Source: Calliopum simillimum (taxonomy: Eukaryota > Arthropoda > Insecta > Diptera > Lauxaniidae). From it: 64,000 nt of DNA. The DNA lies in assembly GCA_951812925.1 (NCBI GenBank), contig OX638370.1, positions 94,378,897 through 94,442,896 of the forward strand, in the 5' to 3' direction. This document shows, one piece after another, positions 36,967-48,997 of the stretch (its first letter is position 1; every line of letters starts with the position of its first letter). Position numbers and translations under genes: made by a program. The notes beneath the pieces were generated by a model, which saw nothing but the letters and a program-made list of their open reading frames with translations, had not been told where the DNA came from and searched no databases.

Positions 36967-37700
36967 CACGGAGAAAAATACGCATCATAATTTTTACTCC
37001 ACTCGGCTAGTCGAAAAATTAAAGTAATCAACACTAAATTTCAAGTACAATATAATTTACCTTACGTAAGAACTATTTGATGGATCCCTAACGTCATATT
37101 TACAAATAATATGTAGTTAAATAATAAAGGAATATTTCTACAAATTTCCTACATTTGCCTTTATGTAAAGTAATTTATACTTTCAGAAAAAAAATTTATG
37201 ATCATTTCGAATTTATAATTCTAGTCAAAACAACTTTATTTTTTTCACGCACAAAAATTAGTGTCATAATTGTCACCTTACTCGAGTAAGGTAAATATCA
37301 TAAAAAAATAAAATCATTTTGACTTTTTTAAATTTTAGTAAAAATTTCTATTTTTGGACAGACATTTTCTTTATATACAAATTTTTTTGCTTCTACATCA
37401 CATGCGTAAGCAGCGCAGAGGATATGTATCTGACTATCATACGGAAGGGCCAGGGTTCGTAAACCAGCGCTGGTCAGTTAATTTTTTTTGTTTTTTTTTT
37501 TTTTTTTGTTGTTTGAACTTTAAAGCAAGGTAAATATCACTCCAATTTTTTCAAAAAAATTTATAGCAAACATACATTCTGAATTGACTAAAAAAGTAAG
37601 GTGAAATTTATTTCGGTGTAAAGTTGTCACTATTCTGACTTGAAATTCTGGTAAAATTTGTGAGAAATAAAGTAGCGAGTACTATTTTTTTCTACGTGTG
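36967..37700. repeat. Possible TIR element carrying a tRNA-like segment
   Basis: The ends CACGGAGAAAAATA (36967) and TATTTTTTTCTACGTG (37683-37698) are imperfect inverted repeats. AAGGTAAATATCA motifs recur at 37290 and 37528, and CTTACTCGAGTAAG is a palindrome near 37280. No coding potential. Confidence 0.35.
37405..37476 (+). other. tRNA-like sequence (tRNA pseudogene or SINE head)
   Basis: AGCGCAGAGGATA resembles a D-arm/A-box, TCTGACTATCATACGG an anticodon region, and AGGGTTCGTAAACC a degenerate T-arm/B-box. A long T-rich tract follows (37480-37510). The cloverleaf pairing is poor, so it is not a functional tRNA gene. It most resembles an arginine-type tRNA. Confidence 0.3.
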
Positions 37701-38764
37701 ATTTTAAGTAAGTTTTCGGGTTTTATCCTTAAAATCCCGAAAATTCTGGGAACACCAAGTGGCCCCTAGTTTTATGCGATTCGATTGTGATATTTCTATT
37801 TTCCGCCCGCTTTCTACTGTGGAGTTTCTCACCTACTATACGTTCGCTGCCAATATGCAGAGCCGTAAAATACCACAAAACAGGGAAACTATTTCTGCTC
37901 AAGCTTCAGCTTATAAAAAGTCGTAGTCAAAGCAAAAGCAAAACACAGCGCTCAATAAAATGAGAAATACATCGTTTTTGATAGTTCCATCTCTCGAACA
38001 CGATTTTATTGCACAATCTCGCTGTTGAGCATTTAATTCAACTTCTGCTAAGTTATTGCCCGACATTTTAAGTCAGCGGCTTTACTTGTTTTTAGCACTT
38101 TGATGGCAGTGCATATCTCTGCTATTTCCGGACAGTTAGTGGTAGTTAGGTAGTGATGGGCAAACCAAAACCAAGACCACCATAGCAGTTTTAGTCTTGA
38201 AATTATATCAGTAGGTAAGTCTTTTTTTACGTAACCGACCAAGATTCGACTTGAGGTCTCCGATTTTTATGAAAATTGATGGAAAGTTAGTATTTGACAC
38301 ATATAACTGTGGTAAAATGATTTTTCGAAATTCGATCTAACCTTTGAATACCCACACATTTAAAAATTCATAGCTCCTCGGTTTTTTTTCTAATTTTAAT
38401 GAAACTTTCAGGGTTCCTACTGTAGAAAAGTATGAGCTTTTGAAAAAAAAATTACACTAAAAGAAAAAATCAATGTTTGGTGGATAAAAACCTTTTTTAT
38501 TTTTCAAAGCCATTTTGGGGCTTGGTGCACCCTTTTTTTTTTGATTTATTTTTATTTAAAAGTAAATTTTATAACAATTATTTTCCGGCACTCAAAATTG
38601 TGGCATGTTTTACGGTTAACAAGTTATGAGTTCTTGAATTTGTATAGTGTTGTGTTTATCATAAGTCGCTGGTGCGCGTGCGCTACTATATAGGGTTGCC
38701 ACCGTCCAGACGGAATTTTTTTTTCAGAGAACCCTACTGAAATTTTTTGTAGAATTTTTCTGTA
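37701..38764. other. Intergenic, nothing recognised
   Basis: AT-rich sequence with no supported gene or repeat ends. Confidence 0.35.
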
Positions 38765-38945
38765 GAACATTTTAACCCATTATAACCAAGTTTTTGGAAA
38801 AAGGGGTCAAAAAGACCTATAGAATCGCGATATAATGGGTTCATATGTTCCAGTAGATTAACATGAAATCAACCAAGGAACAATTTTCTAGAACATCTTA
38901 ACCCATTATATCCCATTTTATCGGTCTTTTTGACCCCATTATCCA
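38765..38945. repeat. Compound palindrome with GGTCTTTTTGACCCC
   Basis: AACCCATTATA...TATAATGGGTT forms one inverted pair (38771-38842). GGGGTCAAAAAGACC (38796-38811) is inverted as GGTCTTTTTGACCCC (38924-38938), so two hairpins interlock. A related fragment is at 22960-23015. Confidence 0.55.
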
Positions 38946-39876
38946 ACACTGGTGTCTTGGGATTGGTACCGAAAAATTTGCCAAGACCATGATTAATTTT
39001 GCTTATCACTATTTATAGGCCTCCGCAACCAAAGTTCGGGAAGCCAAGGGTTATCTTCAAAAATTATATTTAATGTCTTTTCGAAATATTTCTGCATGAA
39101 TATTAAGGGTGTTATTATTGTCGTATTGACCATTGAATTTACTAGTAAGGGGAAGATTTACTTGATCTAAAACATTTGTTGAAGTGTATTCCTATAAGAG
39201 ATGAACAAACTAAGAGCAATATGAGAGTGATTCTCTAAAAAAATGTCCAGGAACTCAAAACCATATTTAAATTTAAAATATCATATTTTAACCATTTAAT
39301 ACAGATACTTAACCAGAGCTTCTATACGAGTTGCTTGAAAAAAAAAATAAAATTTTATTATAAAATCATAACATAAAATATTAAAAATTCATTCTCCGTC
39401 CCGTCCCCAACCGCTTCTTAGTGCACTTAACTTGCCCGTTTCGCATATTACGTTATTTTCAAAATAAAAATCTTATACGGCATTGTTTGTATTTATATTT
39501 CAACTACTGTTTTTCTGTGTTAACTCTTCGAAATTTTTATTTTATAGAATTGACATACACAAAAGTTGGTCCCTCATTTTAGACCTCAGTTTTTTTTTAA
39601 AAAAAAGTTTAAAAATTTTGTAAGGAACGCAAGTGTGCATCATTGCCCACGAAAGTTTTTTTTATATTACTAAACATACTGTTTTGTCTTTATATAATTA
39701 AGTCAATAAACAATTACAAGGCTATCCACCAGTTTCAATTTTTTTTAAAAATATTGCTATTTTACTGTGATATTACTGTTCTTGCAACATTTCGTTATTC
39801 TCCGTTTCTTTATTCTCCGTCGTTTTTTTTGCAACATTTCATCATTCTTTGTTTAGTAACTCTCCACCCGGTTTTT
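38946..39876. other. Intergenic, nothing recognised
   Basis: AT-rich DNA with no supported features. Confidence 0.35.
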
Positions 39877-40641
39877 ATACCCTACAGCCAGGGTATATTC
39901 ACTTTGTCCTTCCGTTTGTAGGAGGCGTGGCAGATATAGAAAAGTATATATATTCTTGATCAGCGTCACCTCCTGAGTCGATATAGCCATGTCCGTCTGG
40001 CTGGCTGTGTGTGGAAATACATTTTTTGAGAAAACTAAGCAAGATAATTCAATAAAATTTGGTACACAGCCTCCGTCGTCAAAGTTAGCTCGAGGATTGA
40101 AAATGAGCGAAATCGGTCAACGGACACGCCCACCGCCCACCTTCAAAGTGTAACTTTTGGAGTATTTTTAATGACAATGAACCTAAAACACACATAAATA
40201 CTACGAATTGTAAACGCAAGCTCTAAGCAAAAATTGGGCGAATGAGAACAAGAGGGCGTGGCACCTCTCATATAAGCAAAAGCTTCAAAACGCTGTATTG
40301 AAAGCATTTTTTGAGATAATCAAAATAAATTTTACTCAGACACTAAGAACTATAAATGCAAGCTTTAAGTAAAAACTGGATAAAATTGAACAAGAGGGCG
40401 TGGCACCTCCCATATAAGTAAAAGCTTCAAAACGCCATACTGAAAACATTTTTTGAGATAATCCAACCAAATTTCACTGAAATTTTAAGAACTATAAATG
40501 CAAACTCTGAGAAAAAACTGGGTGAATTCGGACAAGAGGGCGTGGCACCTCGCATAGAAGCAAAATTTTAATTTTCAAAATACTGATGTGTAGGGTATTT
40601 AATGTTTGGCCAGGCTAAAGGTAACACCCTTACTAGTTTTT
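39877..40641 (+). repeat. DINE/Helentron-like element with 142-bp internal repeats
   Basis: It starts TATACCCTACAGCCAGGGTA, continues through TATATATTCTTGATCAGCGT and GAGTCGATATAGCCATGTCC, and ends TGTAGGGTATTTAATGTTTG then GCCAGGCTAAAGGTAACACC. Internally the AGGGCGTGGCACCTC block recurs at 40253, 40395 and 40537, an exact 142-bp period. Inverted TACCCTACA/TGTAGGGTA ends, a central tandem repeat and no ORF fit non-autonomous Helentron/DINE-type elements; that class call is inference. Confidence 0.7.
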
Positions 40642-40882
40642 TTTTTTTTTTTTTTTGTTAGTTTTGATTAATCCAAATTTCGGTTCGATAAATTTTTACC
40701 GATTTAAACTATTATTTTTTAGTTTGTTATCAGAATGGCGAACGTAAAAAAGGAAGATTTAAATAAATTTTCGAAAGCAATCATCTGGAAACCGTAAAAA
40801 TTTATATTGGATTTTTCTAAAGTTTATTTAAGTGTTTTAAGACTAAAATTTTTAAGTGTGTTACTTAATGACATTTATATAT

Positions 40883-41160
40883 TGAAAATTAATTTTTGAT
40901 TGAACTTTTTTTTTAAGTCATATATAATTGCAAAGATCGATTAACATATAAATCTATCAATGCATTTTCTAACACATTATTATGACAAATTAAGGAACGG
41001 ACTAAAAACACGGCTTAAGTGACATATGTATGTTTTTTAATCCGTTCCTTAATTTGTCATAATTATGCGTTAGAAAATGCATTGATAGATTTATATGTAA
41101 ATAGATCTTTCCAGTTATATACTTATGACTAAAAAAAAGTTCAATTCAAAATTAATTTTC
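40883..41160. repeat. Long palindrome (two ~119-bp arms)
   Basis: Arms 40883-41001 and 41041-41160 are inverted copies, including AATCTATCAATGCATTTTCT and AAATTAAGGAACGGA, around a 39-bp loop. High pairing and no coding content suggest a MITE or fold-back. Confidence 0.75.
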
Positions 41161-41199
41161 GACCAAAATTTTAATTTATTTTTTTAAATATGTTGTTTA

Positions 41200-43372
41200 A
41201 GGGAAACTTAAAAAAAAACATATGGCAACCCTGAAAAATTATGTTCATTTGATTCAGAAGTTAAGGTGCTCATATTCTATACCTTGAAGTAATAAAAAAA
41301 TTAAAAAAATAGATGGGGACAAAAAAAAAAGAATTGTTTTGGTAAATTCTTCGGAGACGATAGCAATTTTGGTCTTGGACAGTGAGTTTGATCAGGGCCT
41401 TGGTTTTGATATGTAGTGGTGGTCTTTGCCTTAGGCGTGGACATTGAGGCTTGATCTTGGTCTTGATCTCGAAAAATAACCAAGACCAGGAATTACAACC
41501 AAGTCTGATTTTACTCATCTCTAACTCCTATGTTTCATACTCGGCTTCACTACATTACAACTCTGTTGGTTTTTCCATTTTTCATGGCATTTTGCTTCAG
41601 TTCCTTTTCCACTCCGCTGCTTCTTCACTTAGTACACACACATCAACACACACACGTGCACACATCGATAAAAAAATCATCAACAATTAAACATGAAAAG
41701 TTTTTTGCGAACGCCAACAAAACGAAAAATAATTTCACACCATGTCAAAGTGCACAGGACGACAACAACAAAAAACAACAGCAACAACAACAAAGTATTT
41801 CGAATAACGATGAATGGATGGCTGGCCTGAGAGGTGAAGATACAAAGCAGCGCAACAATGGAGTCGTCGGGTACCATAAATACTCGTATTGGCATGTTAA
41901 CGTTCGAGAAAGAAAGTGGGCGACGACAGAGTGGGCAGGATAAGTGGTATAGAATTTATCAAGCGGCGGCGCCCATGTAGCGGCGGGAAGCAAACATTGA
42001 ACTTTTCACATTTTCCATTTTCGATTTTTCTACTCCACTCCACTCGATGTCATTATTTGTTTGCATTCTTTCAGTACTACGAGTCAAGAGACGATACAGT
42101 GGAGCAAAATGAATGATTATGCTTTGAATAGAGAAAACACACTTCAGACGAAGCAAATTTTCATTAAGGCTTTGCTCACTGATAGTGGCATCTTATTCGT
42201 AAGGGAAAAAATTCGGATATTACGAAAAAGTCCAGGGATATGACAACCCAGTGTGCCAGACGGTTCAAATCTTCGCTTTTTTGTCCAAAAAAAAAAACGA
42301 TTCGCTTTTTTTTTGGGAATCTCTCCCGCCAATGGATCAGTAACGGATCCGTAACGGGTAAAAAAGCGAAGATATGAACCATCTGGCATACTGGGAAAGT
42401 TCTCAAGGGTCGGCTCTTTTTTCGTGAAGAAAATAGAAACTAAATAGTCCGATTCTGGAACAGGTCTCACAGTTCCAGCACCGACCCTACACCTTTAGTT
42501 CGGGAGAACGACTTCGCCGCTATATCTCTAGCGCGCAGATTGCTTTGACAGTTTCTTCTCTTTAACCCCACTGTGCAAGTGCAGATTGGGCGTTAGTTTC
42601 TTTATGTGAGTTAGCGTGATTTCCGTCTTGAGAACACATTGTCAAAGGCCGTGTACACAACGATTACACAAATAGCAGTAACAACAGCAACAACAACAAC
42701 GACAGTAACCTCAACATCGAGAAAAGTAAAAGAAAACTCTTCAATAAAAACTGAAAGCGAAAACGACAATGAAAATGACAACGACGACAACGACGAAACA
42801 AAAAACCCAACCAACAACACAAAAAGGGTTAAGGAATGACATCGATTGCCATTGACAGTCAGCCAATTGCAGTCCTTTGTTATCCTTAATCCAAACAATG
42901 TGTTGTTGCGCCGTCGTTTTTCAATGAGCACTCAAGGCGTCTTAATTAACCTCTTGCCTCTGGGTGAGGCATCAACAATATACAACAACAACATAACCGA
43001 TTGTGTAAACAATTTGCATATGTAAGGACCTATATGGCTTAAAAAGTGTGAGAGGGAGTTTTGATTGTGTGCGTGCGTGCGTTTTTTTCTAGCTTCTGCT
43101 TTTGGTCGCAATTTTTTCCAATTTTTTTGCGCTCGGGAAATATCAATTCTGTGGTTATGATTACAAGTCCGTCTTTGATTTTGTATATATTTGGGCTTAA
43201 ACGTTCGATGTTATGACTGTTACAGACAATGATATGCAGCCGTCAATCGACCTTTAACAGACAATGTCGCCAAATCGGAATATTTCAAAATTTCAGAGGC
43301 AATGTCCGCCTCTATGATAAGACATAAGCAGTTTTTCAAATTTCTTCTAAAATAAAAATTAGAGTTCAGGAA
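41200..43372. other. Repeat-poor region with CAACAA runs
   Basis: Contains CTTGGTCTTGAT-like degenerate repeats (41380-41490), ACACACA and CAACAACAA tracts (41635-41790, 42680-42800) and Glu/Asn/Asp-rich open frames. It is unlike the surrounding transposon debris and could be a 5' UTR or first exon of a gene outside the window. No splice-supported coding exon was found. Confidence 0.3.
42247..42395. repeat. 149-bp fold-back (MITE)
   Basis: The ends CCCAGTGTGCCAGACGGTTC and GAACCATCTGGCATACTGGG, each continuing into CTTCGCTTTTTT, give ~36-bp inverted repeats. No clear target duplication. Confidence 0.65.
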
Positions 43373-43376
43373 CTAA

Positions 43377-43980
43377 ATTATTTTCAGAATTAAAGCAATA
43401 ATGTTTGAGTTCAGTTTCATGATTTTAGAACGCGTTGGTTTTAAAGTCGTCTTTTTGCAATTCCAAGACAAGGTCTTTAATCTTGCTTTGCTTCCCTGAG
43501 TGCCTGGACGATAGAAGACAAATGCCGTCAGCATCGTTGAGATCTTCAAGATGTTTGGTAAAGTTCCATCGGATTCTTTTGGCCTTCTTAAGATTTTTGT
43601 CGAAAACGACAAGGAAAAGAGATGACGACAACACTTTAATAATTTTATGGCCTTTGCGGCAATACCTTAAATCCAAAATGTACGAAGAGAAGTTGAAGCA
43701 CAGCATGCCACTCGCATGGTTGCTCGACAATTATTCTGATGGTGTTGATTTGATCCACGCATGATCGGTTTCGCCGGAATCCTGTTTGTTGCTTTCGTAT
43801 GGACGAACCTAGTTTTTTGCTTACTTTGTTTGGAAGCATTTTTGTCAGTACTTTTGATGGTACTGAGAGCAAAGTTATTCCTCTATAATTTCGACATTCG
43901 CTTAGGTCATGTTTCTTTGGAAATTTGACTAGCATGCCGTGTACCCAATCTTCTGGCAAACGCTCTTCACTCCACATCTT
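43377..43980 (-). pseudogene. LINE ORF2 fragment (same family as 33.9-35.4 kb)
   Basis: The minus strand encodes MWSEERLPEDWVHGMLVKFP, SECRNYRGITLLSVPSKVL and RKQQTGFRRNRSCVDQI (RT fingers). In another frame it then encodes ADGICLLSSRHSGKQSKI, where the YADD box is degraded. Frameshifts show that it is dead. Both ends are truncated and there is no ATAC tail. Confidence 0.75.
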
Positions 43981-44492
43981 GGTGAGCAGAGGATGGAGAA
44001 TTTAAGCTAATGTTATTAAACTAGTGCTCTTACCATATGTACTAAATGACATCTGCCTGTGTCAAATAGTTTCACAGGTATGAAGAGAAAATCATTTTAG
44101 CCCACTGTACATCGGTTCATACAACATATTTCTAAAAAAAGTAAGGTCTTTCAGTATCCCTCAATGAAGAGCTATACCGGGAGATGATCAAAGTGAACCC
44201 ATGGTTCTACCAAGGTGCAAGATAAACCACAAGAAGTTTTAACTTTCATTGGTTTTAAATTCCTTAATAGCTTCAGTTGAAGGTATTTCAAGATAATCGT
44301 TTGCTAACGCAAGCAATTAGCGATAGCCAGGATTCAAGGTTAAAATTTTAAAAATACATCCAGCTATTCTTAGAAATAAATGTAATGAAAAATGCTTTGA
44401 AAGGCCCATCTTTGAGCGACTGAAAGTGGCGGTCAATTACCACATAAATACAACTCTTTCAGAATTGTTAATATAAAATATTATTTATGAAT
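43981..44492. other. Intergenic, nothing recognised
   Basis: No supported gene or repeat boundary. Confidence 0.35.
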
Positions 44493-44494
44493 TA

Positions 44495-45383
44495 TTGGGT
44501 GTACAACTTAAAAACCGGAATTTGACGGTGGATGTCCGTACTAACAAATATCGTGAAAGCTCAAACTTTATATATATGTCATTTTGAAGGTACATTTGAC
44601 AGCTGTCAAAATCAGTCAACAAAACAATTTTATCTTGTGTGCATCATTATTATTTTTCACGATGAATAACTTCGAAAATTGGAGAAAAAGACAGCATTTA
44701 CGGGAGGTTCTGTTGGGTCATTTTTTTGCAAAGAAAACTGCTGCCAAAAGTCATTTTTGCATCGGATCGTGACTGGGGATGAAAAATGGATCCATTACGA
44801 CAACCCGAAACGCAAACATTCATATATGAAGGCCGGACAACCAGGACCTTCCCAGCCAAAGGCAAATATCCATGGTGCCAAGGTAATGCTCTGTAATGCT
44901 CACAGGTGACCTCTATCGAACACAATTAATACGTTTGAAGCTTGCCATCATCGAAAAACGCCCGGAAAATGCGACCAGACACGAAGCAATAATTTTTCAT
45001 CATGACAACGTTCGGCCACATTTTGCTGCCCCAGTCAAAAATTACCTGGAAAACAACGGAAAACAACGGATGGGAAATTTTGTCTCACCCGCTTTATAGC
45101 CCAGACCTTGCACCATCAGACTACCATTTGTTCCGATCGATGCAGAATGCCCTATCAGGAATACGCTTCACTTAAGTTCAAGATATCGAAAATTGGATAG
45201 ATTCATTTTTGGCCGCCAAGCCGGCGCAATTTTTTTGGGATGGAATTCATAAATTGCCTGAAAGATGGGGAAATGTTGTAGCTTTCAATGGACAATACTT
45301 TGAATAAAATATATTGTAACATTTTTCCACAATAAAGCATAAAATTTCGCTAAAAAATTCCGGTTTTTAAGTTGTACACCCAA
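44495..45383 (+). mobile_element. Internally deleted mariner element
   Basis: The TIRs TTGGGTGTACAACTTAAAAA (44495) and TTTTTAAGTTGTACACCCAA (45364-45383) are matched, with TA on both sides (44493-44494, 45384-45385) as the target duplication. The transposase is a pseudogene. It starts at about 44661 (MNNFENWRKRQHLREVLLGH). A large deletion follows LLGHFFAKKTAAKSH, and the frame then jumps to VTGDEKWIHYDNPKRKHSY. A second gap follows KVMLCNA. It resumes at GDLYRTQLIRL with the catalytic HHDNVRPH and continues in another frame to about 45304. Full mariners are about 1.3 kb; this copy is 889 bp and cannot encode active protein. Confidence 0.9.
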
Positions 45384-45457
45384 TAGTTATTTTTTATACG
45401 ATCTTTTTAATTGCATTATTAATCGTTTTTGGAATAGAAAATGATTTATATTATTTG

Positions 45458-45508
45458 CTTCCAACAAGCATGGATCAGATGTCATTGTTGTTTTGAGCTT
45501 ACGCTTGG
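45458..45508 (+). repeat. Solo arm of the 413-652 MITE
   Basis: ATTTGCTTCCAACAAGCATG and the following ~30 bases match the terminal arm of the fold-back at 413-463. The opposite arm was not found nearby. Confidence 0.6.
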
Positions 45509-45534
45509 ATGTGCTTATGCTTCCACTCTACATT

Positions 45535-46156
45535 AGGGTAGTCCATTTTTTAAGAAGTTTGAAATTTTTATTCTTCAAAGGGCCAATCTTGATTATTAAT
45601 GTTTTTCCCAAATTTGAGTCGAATTGAACCATATTAAGAGGCCACTCAATCAGAGCGGATTCATATAAAAAAGCAAAGCGACTAAATAACATGATTTTTT
45701 AAGTTATCATACTATTTTTGTAAATAATCTTAAAGATTTTTGTATGATGAACACGAAGGCGTTTTCAGTTTTTCTCAGTGATGTCACAATTTTGAGAAAG
45801 TTTTACTTCAAAATGCAAAAACAGGAATTTTTTGATCACAACCAGGTCTTAATACCTCGGTAGAAAAACAAAATTGGGTGTAACAGAAAAAGCTATATTC
45901 ATTACACAAAAATCTCATGAATCTTGATTTGTACCAATAAAGCATGACTGCAGTTGGCTTAAAAAATTATTTTATTTAGTCGCAGTCCTTTTCATATAAA
46001 TCCTATGTAAGTCAAACATAAAAGTCGCTCTGTTTGAGCGAACTCTAAATATGGTCCAATTCGGCTCAAATTAGGGAAAGATATTAATAATCATGATTGG
46101 AGCAAGGTAAGCTTTGTGAACATAAATTTCAAACTTCTTAAAACATGGACCACCCT
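45535..46156. mobile_element. Non-autonomous TIR element, 622 bp
   Basis: Inverted ends AGGGTAGTCCATTTTTTAAG and CTTAAAACATGGACCACCCT extend, with mismatches, for about 120 bp or more (GAAGTTTGAAATTT, ATTAATAATCATGATTGG-like). ACTCTACA occurs at 45525-45532 and 46157-46164 as a likely 8-bp target duplication, with two extra T bases on the left. No ORF. Confidence 0.7.
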
Positions 46157-46169
46157 ACTCTACAAACAT

Positions 46170-47640
46170 ATACATTTCTAAGCAAACCATAATTGTGGTT
46201 TTTTGATCTTATTTTCTTGAGAGTTTGAAAATGTGTAAGAGCTAATCAAAGTCCTTAAATATTCGATGAAATAGCCAGGCGGCTATAAAAGCCTTAAACT
46301 TAGCGGCAATTTGTCTTGCGTAAAGTATTTCTTCACTGGATTTTTGTCCAATGGGTTATGAAGGCACAGAAGTTGCTGTCAATTGTAGCTAAGTCTAGAA
46401 GACATCCTAAAAGTCTCTAGAGTCCCACAACTTCTGTAACCTTCGATCGATTTGGGACAATAAGACACTATTTGGGTTTAAAGGGTTTTATCATAAATTT
46501 GATACATTTCTTATCGAGGTACACACATCTCCAAACACCAATTCGTTAAAATCAATGATTTTCCAAGAAATTTTCAAAACAAAAAACTCTCTGCTTTATC
46601 GTTAATCTCGTAAGTGTTGCCTTTTTTATGTTGCGTTGCCAACGACGTTTCTCTCAATAACTTACAGTCGGCGTTCATTTACAAATATGAAGATGTGCCA
46701 TTCAATGCTTTTATTTCCTTCTTTTTATTATCTTCCTAAATTTCTAAACAATTCTATTTTATTATGTCAACATGCTCCGATTATTGACAGCAATAAAACA
46801 GAATGTTGTTTTGCTCAATCTGTGTCGCTACATTCTCCTCAGGTCCAAATGCTATACAAAGTATTGACTTGATATGATGATACATTGGAAGGAACATTAA
46901 ATGAGTGTTCTTTTTTTCGACGACTTCTGTATAAGAAAGGTTAATGGACAGGGGAGAACGGGGAAGTCCGAAGAAAAAAGCTTTTCTTTAAGAGTATAAC
47001 AGAATTGAGCGTAGAAAAAATGAACAAAACAAAAACACGTGCACGTTATATGGAACAGAATGTGGAACGCATTTCAATGAAAAGTTGTTTTCCGCCCTAA
47101 GGGCTTCCCATTGTACAAATTCACACTTGAACAGCGTCGTCTTTAGCACTTGTTTTTTTTTTCCTGATTCAGTTGTTGATGTTCGCACTGTTGATGATGA
47201 TGGTAGTTCAACATGAGCTTTTCAGATTGATTCATCAGTTGATGGTTGCTATAAAATCGAGATGTTGCCAATTTACATTGAAAGCGAGAAAAAAATTCGT
47301 ATACGTTAATTTGTGGATTGTTTTTTTACGATTTAACTAATGGATATGAAATCGTACTTCGCAACGAAACAACTAAACTGAGAGATTAGAAGCTTAAAAA
47401 AATGTAGACCTAAAACTTTTTAGATTTTTTTTATTGAAATTGTAAGCGATTTGAAATTATATTGCCTGAAAGCATTCGACCGAATTTTGATTTTGTTCAA
47501 CAATTCATTGATACTTTAAGCCTTCTAAGAAAAACAAGAGCTAAAGGAAAAAACGGAATAAACAATAGAAAACCAATCAACATTTGAAATCACTTATCCT
47601 TGTTGTCCTTGTCCATTACCGGCACCCTAGTTTTCGGTTG
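46170..47640. other. Intergenic, nothing recognised
   Basis: AT-rich DNA. Short frames have no recognisable similarity. Confidence 0.35.
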
Positions 47641-48997
47641 TCTTTTTTACACCCTACACACAGGAAACCTCTTATCATTTTGGTATTTCGTTTGCAACGG
47701 TTAGAAGAAAGTATTGAACATTATTCTATACGAATTAAGATGTTGGGCTTGTCTTAGAGGGCGTGACATCTCAAATACAAACAAAAACTTTGAAACGGCA
47801 AAATGTTTTATCAGCTCCAAATACCAAGCACACTGTTCAAAGAGTATCTAAGTCTAACGTACCCATCCCGAAAAACGAAACGAGTTTAACAAATAGCATA
47901 ATTTTACAGATTTAACAGGATTTCATATTAAAAAAGAAAGGATTTTTGAAATATTTTGTATGAAAAAACCATTCAAATACAATATGATGTATCTATGTAT
48001 ATAATATTAATTTTCAAACGTAAATCACAGTTTTTAAACGAAAAAGCAGGTGAAAGGTTTTTTGCATAAATGCACAAAGTATCCTGCTAAAAGAAGAAAA
48101 AATTGGCAGATTTCACAGGGTTGGCATTAAGAAATATCAAAAAGCAGTAGGGTCCTTCTGAAACGAATGTAAAGCTTGTCAGTCTGTCTGTCCGTGATAG
48201 ATAGACCCGAACAAAGCCAGATAATTTATTCGATTCCGAACACTATATAAATATGTAGGTTTTTACCGACAGCTTATGGGACTGAAAGTAGACGGAATAA
48301 CGCAGCCAAATTTAACTAATTACGTGTGGGCCAATGGCTTAGATGGCTTTTAGGATGGAAGGAACATGAATAAGTAAGTATTGAATTCAATAATTCTTAT
48401 GAAATGATGAAATATAATAATTCTAATAAGAAATTTAGCCCCTTGATTGCTTCTATCCATGCCACTGGCTTACACAGCACACTGATTACAAGCAAAAGCT
48501 TTGAAATGCTATTCTAAGACAGCTTTTTTAGATAATGTAACAGAGTTTCGCACAGATCACGAAATTGGTTTAAGCGATTCTGGACGGAAATTGAGTGAAT
48601 TAGAGAAAAAAGCGTGGTATCTCTCTTACAAGCAAGGGCTTCAAAACACTCTACTAAGTGCGTTATTTGAAACAAATTCGCCGAATTTCAAAAATATTTT
48701 TTTTTTTTATTGAAAATGTTGAGAATGTTAACGACCAACGGGATCATTGTCCCATTTTAATTTTTCAATGTCGGACTCATATTTGCTTAGCGATTGGATC
48801 CAGACAAGTTTTTGTCGAAAGAGAAAGATTTTCAAGTCTGTCAGAAAAATTGAGCTTTATATCCTTTAGGGTCACCACGAATCCAAAAAATTGTGTTTTT
48901 TTTAAACAAATTTTCGAATGCTGTTACATAAACTATATGGAGCGTCTAAATAGTAGCCCAGGAAAATAAGACGAAAAAAGAGCTTCTGTGCGAAAAA

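Noticed and set aside
41530..41943. 137-codon ORF with His/Thr/Gln-rich sequence
   Set aside because: Composition follows CA/CAA microsatellites; no splice context or homology.
42639..42839. 66-codon Thr/Asn/Asp-rich ORF
   Set aside because: Simple-sequence translation; kept only as part of the possible UTR region.
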